A program made the position numbers and the translations under genes. Below are positions 30,218 through 36,733 of a stretch of 64,000 nt of DNA, in pieces. The stretch comes from Ferruginibacter sp. (lineage in GTDB: Bacteria; Bacteroidota; Bacteroidia; Chitinophagales; Chitinophagaceae): NCBI GenBank assembly GCA_013141115.1, contig JABFRP010000002.1:2096647-2160646 (forward strand), given 5' to 3'. The notes under the pieces were generated by a model. It saw only the letters and a program-made list of their open reading frames with translations, searched no databases and was not told the origin of the DNA. The first letter of the stretch is position 1; each line of letters starts with the position of its first letter.

Positions 30218-31141
30218 ATGAAAAAGTACATAAACAATATTGACTACTCTTTTTTAAAACGCAGTTGTATAGCTTTTGTAGTAACCCTATGCGTTAGCGT
30301 AAATGGGGTATTTGCACAAGATTCAACAGCAACCGATGCTCCCGTTGTAAAAAAATCTAAAGTAGTTAAAAATACATTTGGCAGTTCAATGCTAATAGAT
30401 AATCAAACTGTAATGGTGCCTATGAAAGGAACACTGGAGTTTGATATTCAGCACAGATTTGGAGTAGTGAATAATGGAAAAAAAGACCTTTGGGGATTTT
30501 TTGCTCCCTCTAATATCAGGCTTGGGCTTAGCTATTCCCCAATAAGCAAATTGTTTGTTGGTATTGGCATAACAAAAGAAAGAATGCAGGCAGACTTTAG
30601 TGCAAAGTATGCACTAAAGCAGCAAACTACCAACAATAAAGTACCAGTAAGTGTTACCTACTTTGGCAATGTGGTAGTAGATGCAAGAGATAAAAGTAAT
30701 TTTCGTGCAACAGCTCATCGGCTCTCTTATTTTAATCAATTAATACTTGCCCGTAAGATCACAGAAAAATTTTCGGCCCAGGTGGCTCCAAGTTTTTCGT
30801 GGTTCAATAATGTAGAAGCCTACGTGGATAAAAATGGTGTTATTCAGAAAAAAATGGAAAATGGCCATTTAGCTATATCAGTGTTGGGTAGATATAAGAT
30901 ATCAGAAAAATCAGCTATTACAGTTGGGTACGATCAGCCGCTAACACAGCACCTTACCAATAACCCCGAACCTAATATCAGTTTTGGATTTGAAACTACC
31001 ACCAGCTCACATGCTTTTCAGGTGTTTGCCGGTAACTACTATGGTATTGTGCCACAAAGTAACAATGTGTTTAACCAAAACGATTACAGAGAAGGCCAGT
31101 TTGTTATAGGTTTTAATATGACAAGATTGTGGAATTTTTAA
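30218..31141 (+). CDS. DUF5777-type outer-membrane beta-barrel protein (copy 2)
   Basis: A 307-residue exported barrel-like protein, paralogous to the product of 25299-26213. A signal peptide (CIAFVVTLCVSVNGVFAQ) is followed by NTFGSSMLIDNQTVMVPMKGTLEFDIQHRFG, which matches the TFNSTKLINMQT...GALQFMISHHF start of copy 1. HRLSYFNQLILARKITEKFSAQ corresponds to NRFAFVNQLLIARKMSDKLSLQ. The C terminus is FVIGFNMTRLWNF. Each of the two divergent cytochrome operons therefore ends with a barrel. A role as outer-membrane partner of the lipoprotein cytochromes is inference from context only. Confidence 0.8.
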   Translation: MKKYINNIDYSFLKRSCIAFVVTLCVSVNGVFAQDSTATDAPVVKKSKVVKNTFGSSMLIDNQTVMVPMKGTLEFDIQHRFGVVNNGKKDLWGFFAPSNIRLGLSYSPISKLFVGIGITKERMQADFSAKYALKQQTTNNKVPVSVTYFGNVVVDARDKSNFRATAHRLSYFNQLILARKITEKFSAQVAPSFSWFNNVEAYVDKNGVIQKKMENGHLAISVLGRYKISEKSAITVGYDQPLTQHLTNNPEPNISFGFETTTSSHAFQVFAGNYYGIVPQSNNVFNQNDYREGQFVIGFNMTRLWNF

Positions 31142-31176
31142 TAAAGTTTAATGAATAAAATCTAATTCCCTTTGGT

Positions 31177-31209
31177 AAATAGCCTCGAATAAAATCCGGG
31201 GCTATTTTA
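31177..31209 (+). terminator. Terminator of the EB_dh operon
   Basis: Stem AAATAGCC / GGCTATTT with an additional CG/CG pair in the interior, ending in TTTTAT. Confidence 0.7.
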
Positions 31210-31373
31210 TGTATTAATTATTTAGCATTATCATAATCTGCCCATCAGTGCAACTGCTATTAGCAATACAAAGTGCCTGTATCTTATAAGGGTTAAAAAT
31301 GTGAGAAATTTAGTTAATTCTGCATATCAAAGGCAATGTTTTATCGCTGTGCTATCGGCATTCTTTACAATAA

Positions 31374-31438
31374 TATGACAATAATCATACGGCAATTTAA
31401 CAAACGTCATAAACTCCGCCGTGCATTCCGTATACTTT
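31374..31438 (+). promoter_or_regulatory. Shared redox-regulon promoter/operator, ferredoxin-NrfD unit
   Basis: TATGACAATAATCATA (31374-31389), 17 bases, TCATAAAC (31407-31414), 16 bases, TATACTTT (31431-31438). Spacing and key bases match the EB_dh promoter position for position, while the intervening bases differ. Confidence 0.78.
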
Positions 31439-31497
31439 TACTACATAAGGTTTAAACATCGGTTATTTATAAATGCGTATAAAACTTAAAAGAACAC

Positions 31498-31725
31498 ATG
31501 GAAAATAATAAAAAAATACCAACAAAATCCAGAAGGTCTTTCCTGTCGGCGTTTACATCGGCAGATACCACTACAGCTAAACCAGGCATGGTAAAAATGC
31601 TTACTGCCGATGGTAAAATTGTAGAGATAGAAAAATCGGTTTTGGAGGCTGCAAGCAAAAATAAAAAAGCTACCAACAAAGAAATTTACGATTGGATGCA
31701 AAATCCTTCTAAAGAAAATAAATAG
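31498..31725 (+). CDS. Small protein sharing the N-terminal module of the adjacent ferredoxin
   Basis: A 75-residue protein with SRRSFLSAF, a twin-arginine-like motif, but no proper hydrophobic stretch after it. It is followed by VKMLTADGKIVEIEKSVLEAA. The next gene product has SRRSFLKTA and then VKLLSPDGEIVEIDSAYLN, so the two share a twin-arginine start plus a 'VKxLxxDGxIVEI' module. The C terminus (NKKATNKEIYDWMQNPSKENK) is unique. It may be a small partner or chaperone of the ferredoxin (inference). It is the first gene of the five-gene operon, 23 bases before the ferredoxin. Confidence 0.75.
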   Translation: MENNKKIPTKSRRSFLSAFTSADTTTAKPGMVKMLTADGKIVEIEKSVLEAASKNKKATNKEIYDWMQNPSKENK

Positions 31726-31748
31726 TTGATCTCATTTAAACATGAACA

Positions 31749-32720
31749 ATGAAACAAGAAGTTGAAATAAATGATACAAGCAGGCGGAGTTTTTTAAAAA
31801 CTGCTGCTGTGGCAACAGTGGCAACCGCAGCCTGTGGTAGTTTGGCATGCTCTTGCTCATCTAAGCAAGCTCCTGCAACGGAAAAGGTTAAACTTTTATC
31901 TCCCGATGGAGAGATTGTTGAAATTGATTCTGCTTACCTTAATCACCACGAGAATATGGCTGTTTTATCTCAGCACGAACAAAGAGTGGGGATAGCCGGT
32001 AAAAAATTTATAATGGTGGTAGATCTGGCGCTTTGTAAAAATGCACGTAAGTGCATCACGGCCTGTCAAAAACACCACTATCGCCCCGAAGAAACAGAAT
32101 GGCTTACCGTAAAGCTGATGAAAGACAGCGAAAAATCGGCACCTTACTGGTTTCCCAAACAATGTTTTCATTGCGACAATCCGCCTTGCGTAAAAGTTTG
32201 CCCGGTGGATGCCACTTTTAAAAGACAGGATGGATTAGTACTTATAGATAATGACAGGTGCATTGGTTGTAAATTTTGTATGGCAGCCTGTCCATACTCT
32301 ACCCGTGTTTTTAACTGGGATGAACCGGATATGCCCTTCAATGTTCAGAACATGGCTTACTCCGCAGAAACCGGTGTACCTGCTAAAGTAGGTACTGTAG
32401 AAAAATGCGATTTCTGCCCGGACAGATCAAGAGAAGGGTTGCTGCCTCCATGTGTGGAAGCGTGCCCCAATGGTGTATTTTATTTTGGTGATGAAAATGA
32501 AGATACTGTAACTAATGGCTCTGAAACAGTAAGTTTTAGCCAATTGATAAAAGACCGTGCAGGATACCGCTTTTTAGAAGAGTTAGGTACTAAGCCCAGG
32601 GTATATTATCTGCCACCAAAAGACAGGCAGTTTCCGGTAGAAAGAGGATATGAGAATCTACCTGATAATTTGAAAGCAAGATTTAAAGACATTATGGAGC
32701 CAGGTAAGAAAAAAGCCTGA
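31749..32720 (+). CDS. Tat-exported 4Fe-4S ferredoxin subunit (DmsB/PsrB/HybA type)
   Basis: A 323-residue iron-sulfur electron-transfer subunit. The twin-arginine signal SRRSFLKTAAVATVATAAC predicts periplasmic location, and the following cysteines may lipidate it. The four-cluster array has C96/C102/C106; C139/C142/C147/C151; C171/C174/C177/C181; and C220/C223/C235/C239, giving 15 rather than 16 cysteines. The second ligand of the first motif is replaced by A99 (CKNARKC). It lies directly before an NrfD-type membrane subunit, the usual pairing for exchange of electrons with the quinone pool. No molybdopterin catalytic subunit is encoded nearby. Confidence 0.9.
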   Translation: MKQEVEINDTSRRSFLKTAAVATVATAACGSLACSCSSKQAPATEKVKLLSPDGEIVEIDSAYLNHHENMAVLSQHEQRVGIAGKKFIMVVDLALCKNARKCITACQKHHYRPEETEWLTVKLMKDSEKSAPYWFPKQCFHCDNPPCVKVCPVDATFKRQDGLVLIDNDRCIGCKFCMAACPYSTRVFNWDEPDMPFNVQNMAYSAETGVPAKVGTVEKCDFCPDRSREGLLPPCVEACPNGVFYFGDENEDTVTNGSETVSFSQLIKDRAGYRFLEELGTKPRVYYLPPKDRQFPVERGYENLPDNLKARFKDIMEPGKKKA

Positions 32721-32760
32721 TGAAAAAGATTTTTAAAATCATTTAACGAATACATTTTTT

Positions 32761-34095
32761 ATGGAACTCAATACATACCAGCAGGAAGCTTTTGATTACC
32801 AACGACCCAATATTGAAAAATTTGGAAAGAAAAATTGGTTTTGGGCACTTTTCTTTTTGCTATGGATAATGGTTGGCGGTTATGCCTTGTATTTACAAAT
32901 TGCCAAAGGGCATGTAGTTACCGGCATGCGTGACAATGTAGTATGGGGGTTGTTTATTGTAAATTTTATTTTCTTTATTGGGCTTAGTTATGCAGGTGCT
33001 ATTATTGCAGGTTTGCTGCATTTATTTAAAGTATCGTGGGGTAAGCCCATCATCAGGCTGGCTCAAATGATGACCATGATCTCGGTAATTGTTGGCCCTA
33101 TATTTATTTTATTATGCGTAGGCCGTTTCGACAGGCTGCACCATTTGTTTATTTATCCAAGAATACAATCGCCATTAACGTGGGATGTATTAGCGGTGCT
33201 TACTTTTTTTGTAGGCAGTGCTATATTTCTTTACATGTCGCTGGTAAAAGATTTTGCAGTGTATCGTGATGCGAAACTAAATATCCCAAAATGGAGGCAG
33301 AAAGTATACAAGTTTATGGCCATAGGGTACAGAGGTGCTGCAAGCCAAAAAAGGCATTTGATCATTTCCCAAAACCTGCTGGCAATAATTATGATACCAC
33401 TATCTATTATTGTAAGCTCCATCCTGTCGTGGATATTTGGTATGACGTTGAGACCAGGATGGCATAGCACTATTTTTGGTCCCTATTTTGTTTTAGGAGC
33501 TTTATATTCAGGATGTGGTGTGCTGATTGTAGCTATGTGGGTGTACAGAAAAATGTATAAACTGGAAAACTATTTTACCAATAAACATTTTACCAATCTT
33601 GGTTATGGTATGATGGTACTGGCAGCGGCCTATGGCTATTTTACTTTCTCTGAATATTTTACCGATTGGTTTGGCTCGGCAAAGTGGGATAGTGAAGTAA
33701 TTAATAAATTGTTTAGCCCTGCTGACTATGGCTGGTGGAGTTTGTTTGCCAATTTTGTAGGTATTCTTGTTCCCATTATTATAGTGGCAATACCTAAAAC
33801 AAGAAAGCCCGGCTGGATAACACTGGCAGCTTTTTTTATGGTAATTGCATTATGGGTAAAACGTTACCTGATTATTGTACCAACACTTGAAACACCGGCA
33901 TTGCCAATGCAGGATACTAGAATGGAATATGTAAAATACGCTGCCACCTGGCCAGAATGGGCCCTAACTTTTGCAGGTATTGCTACCTTCCTGTTATTTT
34001 TTACGCTGATGTCGAAATTTATAACTGTGGTTCCGGTGTCAGAGTTAGAAGATACCAGCCATCATCCTCATCACGAACCAGCTGCAAAGAAATAA
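32761..34095 (+). CDS. NrfD/PsrC-type membrane subunit (polysulfide reductase NrfD family)
   Basis: A 444-residue integral membrane protein with about nine to ten hydrophobic helices, including NWFWALFFLLWIMVGGYALYL, NVVWGLFIVNFIFFIGLSYAG, MTMISVIVGPIFILLCVGR and GYGMMVLAAAYGYFTFSEYF. The family passes electrons between quinol and a periplasmic ferredoxin. The sequence RFDRLHHLFIYPR and the following LTWDVLAVLT resemble NrfD-like subunits of alternative complex III (ActC), which work with c-type cytochromes; this is a suggestion only. The His-rich tail (DTSHHPHHEPAAKK) is hydrophilic. Confidence 0.9.
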   Translation: MELNTYQQEAFDYQRPNIEKFGKKNWFWALFFLLWIMVGGYALYLQIAKGHVVTGMRDNVVWGLFIVNFIFFIGLSYAGAIIAGLLHLFKVSWGKPIIRLAQMMTMISVIVGPIFILLCVGRFDRLHHLFIYPRIQSPLTWDVLAVLTFFVGSAIFLYMSLVKDFAVYRDAKLNIPKWRQKVYKFMAIGYRGAASQKRHLIISQNLLAIIMIPLSIIVSSILSWIFGMTLRPGWHSTIFGPYFVLGALYSGCGVLIVAMWVYRKMYKLENYFTNKHFTNLGYGMMVLAAAYGYFTFSEYFTDWFGSAKWDSEVINKLFSPADYGWWSLFANFVGILVPIIIVAIPKTRKPGWITLAAFFMVIALWVKRYLIIVPTLETPALPMQDTRMEYVKYAATWPEWALTFAGIATFLLFFTLMSKFITVVPVSELEDTSHHPHHEPAAKK

Positions 34096-34130
34096 AAAAG
34101 ATAAAGTACAATTAGCTTAAAAATATAAAG

Positions 34131-35093
34131 ATGAAACCAGTTTTAACAACAACAATTAAAAAAGCGGTACAGCAGTTGCTTGTAACTACATGCATACTGA
34201 TTATGTTATTGATACCCGTTGGTTTGTTTGCCCAAGCCGATAGCACTAAAGCAGAAGTGCCGGCGGCAGAAGAAGTGAAAGAAGAATCATCGTTAATATC
34301 ACCTTCCATAGAATTTTTATCTGTGCAAAAAGCAGATAAAAGTATCGATCTGAAGGCGGCATTAAAAGCTAAGGTAAAAGGTGCATTTATCAAATTGCCT
34401 TTACTAAAAGTTACATTTATCTCTGTAAATGATACAGAAGAAAAGCAACTTGGGTTTGCAATAACTGATCAAAACGGCAAAGTGGTATTTAATGTAAAAG
34501 GAGATTCACTTATTGCCAACAAAGAAGGGAAAGTGCATTTTAAAGCTGTTTTTGCTGGTAACAAACAAATGGATCCGGCAGAAGAAGAGGTAACAATAAA
34601 AAGAGCCCGCCTTGAAATTACGCCGGTAAAAGGAGATTCTTTATCAACAGTACAGATAAGGCTGATAGATATGGGAACAGGGACAGAAACACCTGTACCT
34701 GAAATTACCCTTGGTGTATTTGTACAACGATTATTTAATCCGTTAAAACTTGGAGAGGGTGCAACTGATGAAAATGGTGAAACGTCTGTAGAAATAGCCA
34801 ACAACTTACCCGGAGATGCAAAAGGAAATATTACACTGATGGCAAAACTGGATGAAAATGAAGTGTATGGTAACCTGGAAGCAGCTTCAGTACAAAAATG
34901 GGGAATTCCTGTTTCTGATAAAATTGAAAATCAACCCAGGGCTTTATGGAGTTCTCACCCACCGCTATGGATGCTGATTACTTTTTTTATACTGATGATT
35001 GTAGTATGGGGGCACTATATTGTAATTGTCTATCAGCTTGTCAAATTAAGAAAGGAGGAACCTCATGCACCAACTACAGTAATTAATTCGTAA
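34131..35093 (+). CDS. Membrane-anchored periplasmic protein of the redox operon
   Basis: A 320-residue protein. A signal peptide or N-terminal anchor (LLVTTCILIMLLIPVGLFAQ) is followed by about 230 periplasmic residues of beta-rich Ig/transthyretin-like repeats (LPLLKVTFISVNDTEEKQLG, TDQNGKVVFNVKGDS, ATDENGETSVEIANNLPGDA). A single C-terminal helix (PPLWMLITFFILMIVVWGHYIVIVYQLVKL) anchors it, with a short cytoplasmic tail. No family name is recognised. Its position between the NrfD and cytochrome c genes, with gaps of 35-37 bases, suggests a structural subunit or scaffold of the membrane complex (inference). Confidence 0.72.
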   Translation: MKPVLTTTIKKAVQQLLVTTCILIMLLIPVGLFAQADSTKAEVPAAEEVKEESSLISPSIEFLSVQKADKSIDLKAALKAKVKGAFIKLPLLKVTFISVNDTEEKQLGFAITDQNGKVVFNVKGDSLIANKEGKVHFKAVFAGNKQMDPAEEEVTIKRARLEITPVKGDSLSTVQIRLIDMGTGTETPVPEITLGVFVQRLFNPLKLGEGATDENGETSVEIANNLPGDAKGNITLMAKLDENEVYGNLEAASVQKWGIPVSDKIENQPRALWSSHPPLWMLITFFILMIVVWGHYIVIVYQLVKLRKEEPHAPTTVINS

Positions 35094-35130
35094 CTTAACA
35101 ATCAACTTATAACGCTAAAAAACAACAACA

Positions 35131-35532
35131 ATGAAAAAGAAAATTTCTGTACTTATGGCTGGTTTATTTGCATTTTTTTTATTTGCATTTACGCCTACAA
35201 CCAGCAACCAAACACCCTGGCCAGTTCCTGATGCTTATAAAAACAAAGTAAATCCTTTAAAGGGTGATGCAGGCTCTGTTGCTACTGGTAAAACACTATA
35301 TAATCAGCATTGTAAATCATGCCATGGTACAAAAGGAAAAGGGGATGGTACTAAAGCAGCTCAGTTAGATACCGATTGTGGAGACTTTACAAAAGCTTCT
35401 TTTAAAGCTCAAACTGACGGGGCATTATTTTATAAAACATTTGAAGGCCGTAAAGATATGCCATCTTACAAAAAGAAAATACCAGATGCTAACGATATTT
35501 GGGCAGTGGTAAATTATATGAGGACCTTGTAA
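35131..35532 (+). CDS. Class I cytochrome c, small periplasmic electron carrier
   Basis: A 133-residue exported protein. The signal peptide (VLMAGLFAFFLFAFTPTTS) is followed by a classical mono-heme domain: GKTLYNQHCKSCHGTKGKGDG with C61, C64 and H65, a distal methionine probably in GRKDMPSYKKK, and a C-terminal helix IWAVVNYMRTL. It is the only canonical CXXCH protein in the redox island. It is the last gene of the five-gene operon and would be the natural soluble partner of the ferredoxin/NrfD complex. Confidence 0.92.
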   Translation: MKKKISVLMAGLFAFFLFAFTPTTSNQTPWPVPDAYKNKVNPLKGDAGSVATGKTLYNQHCKSCHGTKGKGDGTKAAQLDTDCGDFTKASFKAQTDGALFYKTFEGRKDMPSYKKKIPDANDIWAVVNYMRTL

Positions 35533-35559
35533 ACAGGTAAAATATTCAGACTTTAAATA

Positions 35560-35598
35560 AAAAGAGACTGCTTACTAAAACAGGCAGTCTCTTTTTTT
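35560..35598. terminator. Bidirectional terminator between the redox operon and zapA
   Basis: A 12-bp stem AAAAGAGACTGC / GCAGTCTCTTTT with a 12-base loop and T/A tracts on both sides, between two convergent genes. Confidence 0.88.
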
Positions 35599-35612
35599 AT
35601 TTAAGCTATTAT

Positions 35613-35894
35613 CTAAATAGATTTATCTAGCTGTTCTTCAATTTTTAGCAGCGCATCGGTAAGTTCTTGTTCAAGCCCCGGATTATTGCCAGCAGTAGCC
35701 TGGGTGGCATACCAGATTAGCACCATGGCGATATAATCCTGCATATCTTTTCCTGCAAACTGAGTTTTAAACTCTACTATCTTTTCGTTAATAGTTTTTA
35801 GTGTACGGCGAACTGATTCCTCATCAGCACTATTGGTTTTAATTCTATAGGTTCTGTCTCCTATTACAACATTTATGGGTATCAGCTCTTGCAT
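35613..35894 (-). CDS. zapA: Cell division protein ZapA
   Basis: Small cytoplasmic protein that bundles FtsZ filaments. It is 93 residues with the ZapA pattern: IPINVVIGDRTYRIKTN at the start, EESVRRTLKTINEKIVEFK, then the MQDYIAMVLIWYATQATA region and a C-terminal coiled-coil helix (LTDALLKIEEQLDKSI). It lies downstream of pheT and a coiled-coil protein on the same strand, an order I recall from other Bacteroidota. Confidence 0.87.
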   Translation of the reverse strand: MQELIPINVVIGDRTYRIKTNSADEESVRRTLKTINEKIVEFKTQFAGKDMQDYIAMVLIWYATQATAGNNPGLEQELTDALLKIEEQLDKSI

Positions 35895-36064
35895 AATTAA
35901 AATTAATGTATTATTTTGTATGCCTTACCAAAGAAACCACCAATTTTCCTAAAGCTAAAATCAAAAAAAAGCGGCAATACTTTTTAATTAAAGTACTGCA
36001 CCTGTATCGTTACCCCATCAAAACTGCCTTTTACAACATTTAGGAAATAAAAATCAGTTTAAGC

Positions 36065-36319
36065 ATGTTTGCCAAAATTAAAGAAGCCTTTTTTACCGAC
36101 TCTCTAACTATTGAGTGGAATAAAATTACCACCGATCCCTTTAAATTTGTTTTAAAAAACGACAAAGGTGAGATTTGCTCTACATTGGAAACTACTCAGG
36201 GTATTAACCAAAAGCATTTTAACTGGCGTGGGTTAAATGATTTGCCTTATGGCAGGTATATTTTAGAGCTGAGTAATACAGAAGGTGATCAGTTACTAAA
36301 ATTGGTTAAAAGGGTATAG
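36065..36319 (+). CDS. Small cytoplasmic protein resembling a FlgD-Ig / sorting-domain fold
   Basis: An 84-residue protein without a signal peptide. Its second half, KHFNWRGLNDLPYGRYILEL followed by QLLKLVKRV, closely resembles the last strands of T9SS type A tails or FlgD Ig-like domains (G-x-Y-x-L-x-L...G...K-K-V). The first half (IEWNKITTDPFKFVLKNDKG) is beta-rich. It is not exportable as annotated, so a role in sorting is doubtful. It sits alone, convergent with the coiled-coil gene that ends 5 bases beyond its stop. Confidence 0.6.
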   Translation: MFAKIKEAFFTDSLTIEWNKITTDPFKFVLKNDKGEICSTLETTQGINQKHFNWRGLNDLPYGRYILELSNTEGDQLLKLVKRV

Positions 36320-36324
36320 TTTTT

Positions 36325-36612
36325 CTAATCGCTTAACAGTCCAATACACTTATCTATTTCTTTTATGTATTGATTGATATGCTTTTCAAAGGCTTTTTTA
36401 TCAGTATCGTTCATTTGCCCTGCCGATGATTTTAAAATGCTCACCTGTTGTTGTAGCTCTGCAATAGTTTGCGTGTGTTTATCTTTAGTTTCCTGCAGTT
36501 CCTTAATTAATTTACTTTGTCTGTCGTTATCTTTTTGCAATTGCAGATACCGCTTCAGTAATTTGAAGAGCTTATCGTTAATGCGTTTAATATTTGATTG
36601 CAAGTCTGCCAT
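36325..36612 (-). CDS. Short coiled-coil protein between pheT and zapA
   Basis: A 95-residue protein that is almost entirely heptad-like helix: NIKRINDKLFKLLKRYLQLQ, KDNDRQSKLIKELQETKDKH and QTIAELQQQVSILKSSAG, then a short helical tail. It has no signal or membrane segment. Its location just before zapA on the same strand, and its form, suggest a ZapB-like division partner, but this is inference. The start codon directly abuts a GC hairpin element at 36613-36636. Confidence 0.7.
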   Translation of the reverse strand: MADLQSNIKRINDKLFKLLKRYLQLQKDNDRQSKLIKELQETKDKHTQTIAELQQQVSILKSSAGQMNDTDKKAFEKHINQYIKEIDKCIGLLSD

Positions 36613-36636
36613 ACCCCTAAATCCCCTGAAGGGGAC
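36613..36636 (-). repeat. GGGG/CCCC hairpin element abutting a start codon
   Basis: On the minus strand: CCCC, loop TTCA, GGGG, ATTT, AGGGGT, then ATG at once. It is the same element as in the purA leader (14336-14357), with two extra T in the ATTT spacer. The AGGGG could act as a ribosome-binding site or be masked by the hairpin. Confidence 0.55.
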
Positions 36637-36710
36637 TTTGTAACCGTATTAAAATTTAAAGTACTTTTCTTTTATCAAACAATTTAATCTTCAACACCAA
36701 TATCCGTCAT

Positions 36711-36731
36711 TTCCCCATTGAGGAATAGGGT
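36711..36731 (+). repeat. Degenerate third copy of the GC hairpin element
   Basis: Plus-strand CCCCATTGAGGAATAGGGTA matches CCCCTTGTGGGGATAGGGGT of the purA leader with small changes and a weakened stem. It lies just beyond the pheT stop codon. Confidence 0.4.
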
Positions 36732-36733
36732 AT

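Larger units (their letters stand above)
31142..31497. other. Intergenic region, EB_dh operon / ferredoxin operon
   Basis: A 356-bp region holding the terminator of the upstream operon and the third copy of the redox-regulon operator. No gene was seen. Confidence 0.65.

Noticed and set aside
30218..31141. The DUF5777 barrel as a porin for cytochrome conduits (MtrB-like)
   Set aside because: The proteins are about 300 residues, much shorter than MtrB/PioB (about 650-800), and show no N-terminal CXXC. A conduit role is not supported by sequence.
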